From Episyrphus balteatus (taxonomy: Eukaryota; Arthropoda; Insecta; Diptera; Syrphidae): DNA of 64,000 bases. Where the stretch lies: positions 6,200,001-6,264,000 of the forward strand of contig NC_079138.1 of assembly GCF_945859705.1 (NCBI RefSeq), given 5' to 3'. This document shows, piece by piece, positions 10,129 to 23,400 of this stretch (positions within the stretch are counted from its first letter, which is position 1; the number at the start of each line of letters is the position of its first letter). The notes beneath the pieces were generated by a model. The model was not told the DNA's origin, ran no database searches, and saw nothing but the letters and a program-made list of their open reading frames with translations. The position numbers and the translations under genes were made by a program.

Positions 10129-10412
10129 CATGCTCTTCTTCCCGAGTAGATACGATTTGTATTAGCCCTGTTCCTTTGGAAGGTGGCAAAGGTGGAACGC
10201 ACTTTCAACGAATTCAATACAAATCGTATCTACTCGGGAAGAAGAGCATGAGTAGATGATAGTACTTAATTAACCAAAACATCTACTATCAGTAGACTAC
10301 CATCTCCAATGGAACAGAGGGCTATTATTGAATTCGTTGTAAGTGCGTTCCATTGAAAATCGCTAGTAAACTACTAGTAGTACTTTGCCACCTCCCAAAG
10401 GAACAGAGCTAT
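10129..10412. mobile_element. AGCCCTGTTCC-family foldback element
   Basis: Contains long inverted arms of about 36 bases (10129-10164 against about 10215-10251; 'CATGCTCTTCTTCCCGAGTA' and its complement), and internal and terminal AGCCCTGTTCC / GGAACAGAGCT motifs. Related copies lie at 8645-8733, 9371-9470 and 54536-55466. No coding capacity. Confidence 0.7.
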
Positions 10413-13249
10413 AGCTATTATAATGATAAATTTTCTATATAACATCCCTGTTCAAATAATCAATCTAAATTCCACTTCATTCCATTATCAAATAATTCCA
10501 TTTTGCAAAACGGAACTGAAATACTCAAAAAGTCTACTACTCTGTGTTGGCTTTTTCTGTGTAGTTACATTTCTTCTTTTCGAAGGAATGCAACGAAACT
10601 GCCTGGCTGAATGGGTTGGTGTAAATTTCACGTCCGCCATTACGCGACAAACTCTTTCGCACGAGACGAGTTAACACAGCCAGAAAGCGAAATTTAAAAC
10701 AAAAAAAAAAAAATTCGCCGTTTTATAAAAAAAAAAAAATAATAAATTTCTTTTCTTCAAACCAACCGCCTAATACCCCTCAAATAAAAAATAATTTATA
10801 TATTAAACGGTAATTTTTCTTTGCAAGAAATTAATATGAATATTGTTTCGGTACATGTTTTTTTTTATTCACACTAAAAATAAAGGAAAAATTTTTACAT
10901 TCTTTCGTCTGAATGTGGAAAAAGCAAGTTTTCTAGTGTGGACTGGAGAGAAAAAATCCAAAAATCTTTCAGTCGTTTCGTTCATCTTTCTCAATTTTCA
11001 ACCTCCAACCAATTGTAATTTATTATCCATGGGAAATTATGATCGAGCAAGAGACGACATGAAGTCTTCTTGGTTGACAACGATGACAACTACAGTAACA
11101 GCAACTGTGTGTTCCGATACCCGATGTGCCGTGTGGCTAGCTGGCATACAAGATAATAATACACACACACACACCGTCACCAATTGAAAATATAATATAA
11201 CAAATTACACCCTAATGAGAGAGAGAGAGTAGAACAGAGAAATTCATACTTGCATTTCTTGCTCTCTAAATTTAAAAATAATGATTGTGAAAGAGAGAGT
11301 GTTATTTTTGTTTCACTATTACCACCATTCACCTTCTCTATTTTCTACTATAGTGTGTGTTAATTGTTTGTGAACTTTCGGTGTATATTTTTTTTTTAAA
11401 CTAAGTGTGCAAGCTACTGCCCTTATTTTGCGAAGAAATGAAAAAAAAAAAAAAATTGAGTGAATGTGATTATGCCTGCTTACTTTTTATTTTCCTTTAA
11501 TCGAATTGTAATTTATTTGCATTTAAGTATTATTTCATGATAAGAAAAAAGAAATCTCCAAATTGTATGAATGATTTGCGAAAATCTGCGAGTAATTCAA
11601 TTCTGTTCCATATAGATTTACAACCCTTTCAAAAAAATTATTTATTTTTGTCTACCTCTCTCCCTCTCTCTCTCTCACTGTATCACGAAAGTGGATTGAA
11701 TATGTGGTGCTATTTCGTTTTTCTATTCATTTTTTTTTGTGTCGTCGTTCAAGTTCTTCAACAAACAGCAAGCAACAACAACGCAAAAGTATTAAAAAAA
11801 AATGTCATAATTATGTTGCAGATAAGTAATGTGCGTGTCGCTCGCGATTGACTTTTCATTTACAGACAGTTGTTGTTGTTGTTTGTTCCTTTCCTGTACA
11901 ATACTTGATTTGATTAAGGAATCAAAATCAGCAGGCAGCAGGACCCCGCCGCAACTAAAAATGACCACAAGAATGGTAAACACTTTCAATGATTTTTTCT
12001 TTTCTTTTCCTTTTTTTTTTTTGTTATTTTTACTGCCTTACTACATTTTCCACCAGAAAAAAATATGTTAACGATAAATAGCCCAACATAAGTCTAGAAA
12101 TGAACCCCACACACCCCAGGGTGCAGTTGTTGATGAGAAAATCTGGATTACCTTTCTTTGGAGTCTATCTACACATTTCGAAGATTTAAATTAATGTACC
12201 TTTATTTAATATAGGTACTTGCTAATTCTCTTTTTCTCTGTGATATCAGAAATGTAAATGAATTCAGTTCTAAGAGGAAAAAAAAATTATACAAAATTAG
12301 GGGATATAGGAATTTTTTTCAACCAATATTCACCAAGGACCTTAAATTTAAGTAAATGTCTCGGGATCAAGTATTTCTTTTTTTTTTCCAAATCTTGTCA
12401 TTATTATTTCTGGAGAGTTTATTATTGAATTTGTAATTTATTTACTATTTAATAAAATTAATAACAATAATAATATTTCTGGAGAAATTAAATCGTAGTT
12501 TTTTTTTTCTGTAACTGTAAGGGAAATAGAGAAATGCATAAGGATATTTTTGTGGCGTTGTCCCATGATATGTCCCCGTGTGCCGGGCTCGTGTATACTA
12601 ATAAAATACCGGCTTTAATTCTAAAATCCTTTTACCCTCTGGCCCAAACCGTTAAATCAGACAATTCAGAAAAGAAAAAAAAAAAAACTTAGGTAGTTTT
12701 ATAATGTTGGACATTTTTTAATTTACCCAATCTTTTCCCTACTCCATCTAAATGGTTTTAATTTATCGTTTTTTCATAGTTAAAAAAAATTAGCAGATGA
12801 GATGTTGTCTTATAAATGGAATGCATGAATGCATTAAGCGGTTATTGATTGTGGCCACAGAAATATCCGTGTCGGTGAAGAAAATGGATGGCATAGTAGT
12901 TCACATCAACGTATTTCCAATTACTATGTATATTTGGAAATATTTCTGATGAACCTCACTGTCCAGCGACCTCTGCTTTCCATCTCCTATTGCTCTTGCC
13001 ACAATTGTATACATACATATATATTTCTATAGTACTATTATGAAGAGAAACGGTATTAAGAACTCCCACTCTACTGCTTCACATTATGGCTCCACATGTA
13101 GGGTTCGCCGGGTTGACCTCAGGAAACGTCGGCAGGCTTCTCGGTTTTGAATTGTTCCATGTCTAACTGAATGCAGTTGTCGTTGCATTTATCTTCTCCA
13201 TGAGCTCTTGGGCCTACCTCTCCTTCGCGATTGCGTTGGAAAGTCGTAT
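10413..13249. other. Intergenic or intronic DNA, no confident gene
   Basis: No spliced coding structure found. A less AT-rich patch at 10580-10690 and at 11030-11160 could be a promoter or untranslated exon, but there is no proof. Microsatellites: CA at about 11161-11173, GA at about 11217-11229. A stretch at 13080-13250 is GC-richer than its surroundings and may be LINE-derived, given the LINE that follows. Confidence 0.35.
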
Positions 13250-13450
13250 GCTATCGTAACCATAATTTCACACCTCAACGTCGACAGCAAAACAATGTTA
13301 TTGGCAGGAGACATAAATTTCACACTTTAACGTCGACGGAAAAAAAAGGCAGTCGTTATTAGTTTGGGAGAGCCTTAACTCTCCAACTCTTAAATTCAGA
13401 TATCCAGAATTGAATTTTGTTGTCAGAATTATTAGCGACTAAAAGTATAT
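13250..13450. repeat. Dispersed repeat, first copy
   Basis: Contains two 'CAACGTCGAC/TAACGTCGAC' motifs after 'TTTCACAC', then 'TTAACTCTCCAACTCTTAAA' and 'GATATCCAGAATTGAATTTT'. The same blocks occur in reverse at 47695-47880. Both copies lie close to LINE fragments. Confidence 0.65.
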
Positions 13451-13564
13451 CAGCAATTCCGTGCGACTCTGTCAAGTATTTTATATTAAACCTTTTTTGA
13501 CTTAGGCCTCTTTTTTATTCTTAAAATCGTCGTTTTGACTTTTTTTTTTTTTAATTTACGAAGG

Positions 13565-14335
13565 TAGCTCTGCCCATCGCTCTTGCCACTTCTACTGTGT
13601 AAGCGCTTTTGCTTCTTTTATGGCTGCCTTCACTCCGATTTCAGCTTTCTTTCTGTAGACGTATTTTCTTTGTGCTGCCAGAAAATCTATTGGCGTCACT
13701 CTCTCTGGCTCTGACGCTGTGCGATAGGAGCTGGCTACTATAAAGGAGAATAGCATGAGTTGCCTATATTTGCCATGTTAAGTGAAGCTGTGCCTTTTGA
13801 GACTCGTTCCGCGGAGTTCTTAATGTGCTGCCAGTAAGTGAGTTTGAAGTTTCGGGTTTTGCAATTACCACGCTAAGTCCGTGTTCACTCTAGTGAGTCT
13901 GGTTGAATTTCCATTGAGCACATTCTGTATCGTTTTCAACTATCACTGTCGTAATGCATTCAGTATACCTAACAAGGTAAAAATCTTCAGGCATATCCAT
14001 GCACAGAAAATCATTGTAGGAGATGTTACACAGGTCATGTCCTTGTGCTGCTCCAGAGTTGATATTTCTCATTCGAGGCTGTCTAATTTGGTAGATTAGT
14101 TCTCGGTTCTTAAGTTCATTGAGCATATCGCTCCATTTGGCCGAGTTAAAGGCGTTCCTGAAATCTAGCGAGATGAGCAACACTATTTTCCTTGAGGAAT
14201 AGTTTCCCTCGAGGGCGATTTGGGAGACTTTTATCACATCTTCAATCACGTATATTGTGGAGTGCCCCTTCCTGAAACCATATTGCCATTCCGATAGATA
14301 ACCAGCTCTTCGTATTGCGGTCGTACTCTAATCGA
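13565..14335 (-). pseudogene. R1-like non-LTR retrotransposon fragment (reverse transcriptase)
   Basis: Read on the minus strand, the piece starts near 14335 with a frame containing 'QYGFRKGHSTI', then 'VLLISLDFRNAFNSAKWSDM', then 'SGAAQGHDLCNISYNDFL', the R1-type reverse-transcriptase palm. Towards 13600 another frame gives 'ASSYRTASEPERVTPIDFLA', the typical R1 region downstream of the palm. The A-x-x-D box (YADD) is replaced around 13950 by 'VRYTECI', so the catalytic aspartates are gone. Internal deletions and frame changes make it a dead fragment. Confidence 0.85.
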
Positions 14336-17300
14336 ATTAATTTAAGTAAGGTTTTCATGTTTAAAAATACCATTCTCATACCAGATTATATCGATATTTT
14401 GTAGGGAATAGGAAGAAAAACGCATAATTGGAAAATTAGCTGAAACTGCAAGCTGTAATTGCAGCTTCTTGAAAAATTATGGTACATACATAGCTGATGC
14501 AAAGTCTTTTTTTTTTTTTTTTTTTTTGTTCTTTACTACCGACTTTTTTGAGCCTTATTGCTTATAGTTTGTGTGTTCAGTTCATCCTTTCGAACACAAA
14601 GAAAGGTTTTGTGTACCTTATGTTAAAGCATGTGTGCGATACACATGCTTCTGACGAAATGATTTTCATACAAAGTATCCTTTGGTTCTTCTTTAAAATG
14701 ACTTATTCTTTAAAAACAACTGATTTCCTTTACAATAATACACTCCAACTTAGATGAGGTCTTCCTTTGCAAACTTTGTTCATTGAGGTTGGATAAGAAA
14801 ATCCGTCGGGATATTGCATCGGTGTTCATGCTGTCACTGTATTTTTAGCTTTGTGACCAGGTCGATGTCGCTGTAAAGCGGCTCGTCATCGTTGAATCTT
14901 CTTTTCCACTAATGATACACTGAACCGAACATTCTGAATATTTCACTCTAGAGGCCACAATTGGATTATTAAAAAAACGTTTTTGGTTTTATTAGTGGCT
15001 GTGTAGTTCTAATATTTTTCTAAAACACCATTCGACGATTCTTAACAGAGTCGTTTTGTTGTTGTTGTTTTTAAATGACATCCGTAATAGAAGTTAGGAT
15101 TGAATATCCTTTGTAAGATAATTTACTAAAAATATATGGCCACGTTATAGTCGAATGTATTGTGATGAAGTGGAAGATGGGCGCACATTTGAAGAAAGAC
15201 TATGTTTCAGGAATTTATATGAAACTATCTATAAAGGTTTTTGAAGCTCTTAAACATTCAGGAAATATATTAAGTTAAAAAATTCGTAGTTATAAACACT
15301 AATAACTTCTAGTGCTCCAATTGGAAGTTTTGTTGAACTTTCACATAAGTTTTTTTTTATAAAGGTAAGAGCTACAGAACGTTAGTGATGAACTTTCACA
15401 CGCCAGATGATCTGGGTTCACATCCAGCCAGATTCCATTGTTGGCATTCCATCGTCACAGGTGGAAAATTTATACAATGTAATTTTATTAGATGTGCTTT
15501 TTGATCATAGTTATTCCTATCCACAGTGTATGAGTTTATATGTTATACCAACACACATCACACAGCTGCCGAAAAGAATACAAGTAAATCGAACTGCTGA
15601 TAGAATTTCTTGATCTTGGTACTTGAGTATAAATCTTTGTTGAATGTTGATAGTATCTGGAAAATCTTACTGCGGATAGATAAGTCAGTAGGATTTTACA
15701 AATATCAAAAATTAACCTTATAAAATAAGCAGCTGGATTCACTTCAATCAGCTAAGTCTTTATTTTCGATTCTACGGAATATAATTCCATCTACAGAGTC
15801 CCTTAAAAGCTCTACACACTAAGTTTGGAGGGGGAACTGAGAAATTTGTTTTGTGTAACAGAATTGCGAGGCCTACATTTTTGGCATTCTCTATCATCTC
15901 AGGTTTGAATTTGTTTACAAATGCATATCTTGACAAAAAGTAAATACCTGTATCGCAAGTAAAAAATTTGCAAATAAAATTCATATTTAAGACAACGAAT
16001 AGCTTGTATTTTACTCAATTTATTAGATTCGCCAATTTTTTAATAGCGATTCGCAAGTCATAACATGGGCCAAAACTTTTATCTGATGTCCAAAAAAGGC
16101 GTCTTCAATAAATAGGACAGTAATGAGGTGCGATTTTCTGAGACTACTGTTTCATCAGTTTATTTGCAAGCCTGATTTCAGCTACCGTCAAATAAAGCGG
16201 AGATTCTTTTTCCGTTTTTTTTCCTTTACAAATTCCATTACTTACACGAATTTGCTTTCACTTTTTTCTAATGAATTTGCTTCAAAAATTGAAGCACTTT
16301 GACAATCCATTACAAAAATGCACTTAATTAGGAAGTCAGCAGCAGGATAATTTTTATGGGCAACATTATAGATATGAGTTGTAGTTAAATCTCTTGAACG
16401 AACACTGATTTTCTTAGTATCGTATTAACTCTTACCCTCCTTTTTTTTCATTATAAGATTCTTAGTGCATACAAAACGTAAGATTATTTTTTGTTGGTTT
16501 ATTTATTTTTCGGCGCACTTGACGCCACACCAAATCCAAATTTATTGCTAAATTTCATTATGATAACATTTTATATGCAATACAAAAGTTGTTGATTCCA
16601 ATGATACACCTCTTTTCTTTATAAGTCATCCCTTAATACTCATAGTTTAAACTGTAAATATACCAATAAATGATATTTTCATTTATTCTCAAAAAAAAGG
16701 CTGTTGTCATAAAAATTTAAAAATATTAACACAAAATTAAAAAAACAAAAATCTTTTTGTCGTCTACTGTGATTTGTATTTTGTGTGTGAATATGAGGTC
16801 AACATTTTTTGGGATAGGGATGGGAATGGGATGAAAAGTAGTGCAACGTCGATTTATATTGTATACATGGAGGACAGAGTACACAGATCTTTAATTAGCT
16901 TCCCGTCATTTCATTGTGTCTTTATGAAAAATCATAATATCTAATCATCTTTGCGACGAGATGAGAAAGGAGAAAGACAGAGATAATAGTATATTTAACT
17001 TGATTCAGTATTTTCAAAAGCGTAATATATTGATTTGGTTTGGTTTGTTTTTATATATCTTAAAAGGTTACACCATCACAACAACAAGTAACCCAACTTA
17101 CTAAATCGAAAAGATACATTTTGATTTATCTTAATATTTGTACCTTATTCATTTAGTACTTGTGTATTAAATTTTTTTTTCATTTCTCATTCAAGGAATT
17201 CTTGAGAAAAAGAAAATTGAAACCCATTCGAATTGAATTCTGCAAATAGACCAATTGTTTTAATACGTCGCTACGTCGTCGTCTTGTTGTCAAGTTACAG

Positions 17301-20300
17301 GTTATATTTTTGTTGATTTGTGTTGTAAATTTATTTCCAATGCATGATAAATTAATCTCGAATAAAACAAAATATAGCAAAAGCACGTGCCCGTGTTGTT
17401 CTTTTGGGTTACCATGTGGCATTATTAGTTGGATTTGTTTTTTTTTTTTTTTTAATTTTACTTTCCAGTTTAGAAATCAGGTCATTGAATTTTGTTTTGA
17501 ATACATTTTTTTGTGGAACAAAATTACAAACTACCTAGTCTCTCTCTTTTTCATTTTATTTTTGTTCCACCTGAATCCTAAGTCCATCAATTTTATCAAT
17601 CAGCTGTCTTTGCATTAGGGAGTCTTTTGTTGGCTGGTTCTTGAGCGGTCTTAAGTCCTTTTTAGGGGTGTTTTTTTTTTTTTTATTTTTGTCTTCATCT
17701 GAAAAGAATACTGTTATTATATTGGTATCCCAATGGGTAATAAAAGTTTATATACCTACCTACCCACCTTGGTGGAAATCTATTGAAGTTAAACTGAGAA
17801 TTGTGTATTTACAAGATGTTTTTGGTCTACCCTTAGTTTTCTTCACTAAAATGTAGGGAACAACACTGAAACTGAATAAAGTAATTAAGAAAATAGCAGC
17901 TTTATATCTACGATAAAATGCAAACCTAATGGTATTTTTTGTTTAAAATGTTGATACTTTTTGTTTATTAAAATTCATACGAAAATACTCAATATGCTGA
18001 GTCAGTCTTGTCTTGTTTATAGCGTTTATTATTTTTTTTTTTATGAATTTGGTGTGTGTCACACCTTTTTCGTGTGAAGACAGTTAAATTTTCTATGCCT
18101 GCGAATGATTTTTTCTGCAGTTCAGCCCTTCTTCGCGCATCAAATATTTTTAATACAAAACCTTTTTGCATATCTATTTTTTTTTAAAGCGTTAAAAGTT
18201 TTAGGAACTGCTGACGTCCTCGTTCGATTCAATTATCTTACTGACAAGCTAACTTTTATCATATTTAGAAAGAGAAATCATTGAATTGAAGAAAACAAAT
18301 TAAAATATGAATATTTAAAGTTTGAAGACGATAAGCTATGAGAAATAAATTGTGTGGAATGGTATTGTTTTTAAAGGGGTGATTTGGCTAATAAAAACAA
18401 CCTGTGAAGGTATATTTCTTGTTCATTCGTCATTTCACAACTGACATGATTGGGTGTGCGCGGCGCGGCGCGGTGGCTTTGGATAGAGGTGAAGAGCTCC
18501 CTCCAAAGTGCCGATGAAGCATGACAGAAGTAAACTTCCTAACTAGACTAAAAACTTAAAAAAAAAAAAAAACTGAAAATGTATACACGCGTATTGGATG
18601 ATGTTGAAAGATCACTATTTTTTCTTAACTACATATTTTTTTTTTTCTCCAGTATGATAAACGACCATCATTGCAAAATCATTCCCATCACCTTCTCACA
18701 CAATTTTATATTATTCACAAGTTGTGTGTATTTTTATATGCATATAGCAATTATGAGCAGTAGAATATTGCATTTTAACAAACATAATACCCAACTGCGG
18801 AAAAGAAAAGAAGCTAAACTCAGCTCTTGATAGAATTTTGACTAATAACAATAAGTTTTCTTGATCTGGTCGAGAATACACATCTTTGTTGAATGTTGAA
18901 ATTAAAAAAATCTAAAAGTCTTCCAGAGGACGATTTGGTCAACCAAATAGACCAAAAAAGCCCAATTAAACTACTAAATTTTTTTTGTTTCATTCCTAAC
19001 CATAAAGTCAAATGATTAAAAATACACTTTTTCACTATTTTGTGTGTCCTTTAGATGCAATGTTTACATTATTTGAGTTCAATTGTCCTTAAAATCTTGT
19101 TCACAAATAGTGGCCATGAGCGTTTGGTTTGTGCAAAAATAAGCCATTCACAGATGACCCATTCAGATCTCGACTTGCAATTCTCTCCGCATGATCTTAT
19201 CTCACAAATTTCAGCGTTCATCATGGATGCTAACGATTTTTTATTTTTTGAAAATTTTTACTCATGTTTTCGAGTAGTCTCTAAGAGCTGTGATCTTGCT
19301 TGTTGAATAGATGCATAAATGTTTTTTTTTGTCAAAAGTAACTGCTACTACTTTATGGTTTTAATTAAAAAAAAATTATTATAAAAATGAAGCAAATGCA
19401 TCTCCTCTATTAAGATGGTTTTATCTGACAACAATTCTTGTTAAATTACTGATTCTGTAAATGGCCCATTTATTTGTTAGTAAATAAAGTTGAGCCTAAA
19501 CTACAGAAAAGCTGTTAATAATGATTAAAAAAAAAAAGGATTTAGGATTGGACACTGAAAGAAAAAATAGAAAGGAGGAGAGAAAAACTGACTCAGAGAC
19601 CGACGCAAAAAAAAGTAACATCACAACAATCTGGGCTCTTGTTCTGTAACTTTATCACTAGCAATAAACTTGTTTCAAAGTCTCTAAAATCCATTTTCTT
19701 CCATAAATAAAGAATTTATGAATCAAGGAATTGTGATCTGGCACGAAATTTCTTTTATTTTGATGAGATTTGATGGATTTTAAAATCATTCAAATATTTT
19801 ATCGCCAGTGATAAAAGTTACAGAACGTGGGCACTGGTTTAATTTGGAAAAACCTATTTTAACCTATGTCAAGATTCTGAGTTTCAAGGAATCATTGATA
19901 TTTTGTATGCGCATTAAGATTAAACAAGTAAATCTGCAAACTTTGCTTGAATTCTCTAATCAACGACTTCAGCTACTTCTCACTAACTTTATAAGGAAGC
20001 ATTGTAAAAAATATTGTTAATTTTTTGAAATGTGATAATCAAGTACCGAAACAATTGCATTAAAACTGTTTGAACATTTTCTGTAATAATTTTGTCTTTT
20101 ATTATTAATTTTTTTTTAATATAGAAAGAAAAATCTTGAGAAAGCGACAACGCTCCTGATAGAGTTCTACAGAGCAACATTCCATCACCCATTTGCAGCA
20201 AAAGAAAAAATATATATATATTATTTTGTTAGTAAGAATCAACACAAGAGAACAAGAAAAATAAAGGAAGACAGTAAAGCATTCAAGTAACACCGGAGGA

Positions 20301-20499
20301 AGAAAATAAGTCATAGGTTGTTGCAACTCTCATTCATTTTGTATAAGAAAAATATATTAACAAAACCAAAAAACAAAAAAAAAAAACATATAAAAAATAA
20401 GGTTTGTGTCATATCACGCTTCGGCAGGTGAAATCACCACCACCGAACGACCATCCGCACACATAATACAACACTATTATTTTTTAAATTCATTTTTAA
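14336..20499. other. Long intergenic stretch upstream of MED26
   Basis: No coding exon found. Diverged dispersed repeats: the block at 15560-15670 (CTGCCGAAAAGAATA ... TTTGTTGAATGTTGA) resembles 18795-18905; 'AGAGCTACAGAACGTTAG' near 15370 resembles 'AAAGTTACAGAACGTGGG' near 19813. A GC-rich run with repeated GGCGCGGCGC lies at about 18456-18475. 20400-20499 should include the MED26 5' untranslated region. Confidence 0.4.
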
Positions 20500-23400
20500 A
20501 TGAGCAACAAATTGATTCTTGATTTGACGGTTCGATTAACACAAGCCCTAGATCAGAATTATGATGTGAGTATAAAATAAATAAAGAAGCGCTATAAATT
20601 ATTTTTAAAAAAACACTTTTACGTTTTGTTTGCAGGTCGTTAACATGGATACAGTTCTTGCAGTCATATCAGCGCTCGAAGGAGCAACGATTACAAAAGA
20701 ACAATTGGAAACCACCAGACTTGCAAAGCACATCAATCAATTGCGTCGACGCAATAAAAGCAATATTCTTGCAATACGGGCTAAGAATCTGCTCAAGAAA
20801 TGGAGAGAAATGTTTGGAATTACTTCACAGGCACAAACTGAAGCTGCTGGTGGAACTGGAACAGGTACATCAGTTACCCAACAATCAACTCCAACACAAC
20901 AGCCAGTGCCTAAACCAGCTTTGTCGAGTGCATCGCAACCAGCATCACCAAACACAAACACACAATTGTTGGGTGAAAATTTTGATAACTCTTTGTCTTC
21001 GATTGGTGTTGATTTTAGTCGAACAACAACGACAACCAATACAACTCCAGCAACGGGTGGGGGTAGTAGTAGCATCAGCAATACAGGAAGTGCCAATTTT
21101 AAGTTTAATAAAAAATCAGTAACAGGAGGAGCAGGAGCAGCAGCTGATGTTACAATAATTGGAAGTAGATCGAATGGTGCTCTAGGAAAACCAACCAATC
21201 GAAACATAACAAATAATAGTTTGCCAGCCACAACTGCAACTGCAACAGCAAACAAAGTAAAACATCCAACAAGTTTCAAAAATCTTATAGTTGGATTTAA
21301 CGCTAATAACGCTCCAAAGCAAGCAAATTCTTCGTCCGCTTTAAGTCCCAAAGTGCTGGCATCAATTACAGTCGATGACGACCATAATCAATCGCAACCA
21401 TCGGTGTCGTCTGCCCCAGGAGGTGGAGCATCAGGTATACCCAAGACCATTGTAGCTGGAGTTTCCTCGCCACGCACACACAAATCGATGAAACGAAAAG
21501 AGCGCAATTCTCCAGTCGTGATGACATTTATGGATCATTTGAGTAGTCCAATTGCTTTTGAGAATCTTACCCATGATCAAACGACGACAGAACGGTTTTC
21601 AGCTCCTCATCATCCATCAACGCGAAATCAAATTATAACATCAACCATTGATCTTCACGATTCGAATTCAAGTTCAAATTTCGCTGAAGTGACTGAAGTG
21701 GTCAGCAGTAGCACTACCATCAATGCTATGGGTGGTGGCACAAGTAGTGCTGTTAATGGTGGACGTACTTCATCTGCTGCAATCGGAATATCAAGCAACA
21801 GTAGTAGCAACAAAAGATTAAGAAAAGAAAAAAAACAACGTTCGAATGAACGTGTTGAATTAGTTACAGAGTCTGAACATTTTCAACCGACAATTGACGA
21901 ATCGTCACGAATTGCTTTTCCTATATCAGGCATTCAAGAGTATTTGTCACTGTCGAATAGCTCGATGAGCATTTTTCCAGCTGGATCTGGTGTTGGCGGT
22001 GGAACAGACCGATTTTCATCGACTGCAAATGAAGACAATCAACCAGCTGATTCAACGACTGGACGTGATAAACCAGACGGTGACTTAACTTTTGCTGGTA
22101 AATTTAAACTCAATTCTGCCGGTAGTATTGAAGTTGAATCTAGTTCGAGTTACTACAAAGGTGGAGGAGGTGGAGCGGGAGGTGGAGGGAGAACAGCAGC
22201 AGCAATAGAAACAGCTGCTGCACGAGGAGAGAATAATATGTCTGTCATATCACCTGGTGGTGGTATCAGTGGTAGCAATGAAGTTGTAATTAATAGTACA
22301 GCAGGTGTCAGCGGTACAGCAACAACAACAACTTCTGCATTTCTTCCATTTAGTCGAAATTCCAATGAAAGTTCATCAAATAGTCGAACATCGCAATTAG
22401 ATTTGGTTGATGTTGTAAATCAGGATAGTCAAAGCATGATTACTATTGATGATTTACGACAAACAACACATCACCAAAAACAGTCTTCCAATGAGAAACC
22501 GACGCAACAAGAAATTAAATTTCCCAAAGATGTAATAAGTAACGCATCAAAACCACAACACCAATACTCATCTAAGGAACACAATGTAAAGCTTTTTGCA
22601 TCTGCCAATCAGCGTTCACTAAATGCCTCTCTGAGCAGCAAACCCTCAACACCTAATTCAGTGCTACCAATTGTTGCTCTTTCTTCACCACCCGTTGAAC
22701 AAAAAGTTCCCAAAAAACGGGGTCGAAAAAAAGGATCGAAGGGAGTTGACTCAGTTTTGGCACAATCAGCTGGATTAAATTCACAATTTCTTATGAGCCC
22801 AGCTTTGGGCTCTAGTAAAAAAGTCAAAACTACAAGAGAATTGCTTATCGACATTCAAAGTCGCAAAATGGGATCAGCAACATCATCTCCAACTCTTATG
22901 AACTGGTTTGGTACATCCCGTCCTGCATCGTCGTGTTCGGGTAAGATATTTTTAATTCTTAAACAAAAACTCAAATTTATTCATTGTGATATTTTTTTTT
23001 AGAACCTTCATTGCATTCGCCAAGGACCTCTGATGCTAATTCTACAAATGCCACTACATCAACCGCAGCTCGTTCTACTCCAGAAAAAAATGCATCAAAT
23101 AATAGCATAGCTGCAGGTTTGTAGATAATTTTATAGCAACAAAAGAATGTTTCTAATTGTTTTATATTTTATTTGACAGAAGAACTCTATGAATCTGATA
23201 GTGATACAAATACATCAGAGCCCTCGCATGATATAATTAAAAAATCTGAAGCAGCAACCCACTGTGGTAGTGCTATGGGGACTGCTGCTGCAACATCATC
23301 AATTGAAGAACAAATAAAAGAACTAATGGCTCAGCTGCCACCGGTTGACCCTCAGAAAATCGATTGGGAAGCTTATGAAGATGTCCCATGTACATGTTCT

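Noticed and set aside
10423..12071. Short plus-strand open frames (10423-10674, 10843-11187, 11537-11851)
   Set aside because: No conserved motif, no consistent splicing and composition like the surrounding AT-rich DNA; chance frames.
20658..21351. Open frames overlapping MED26 exon 2 in other frames on both strands
   Set aside because: They are by-products of biased, repeat-rich codons in MED26; the MED26 frame has the conserved LW domain and consistent splicing.
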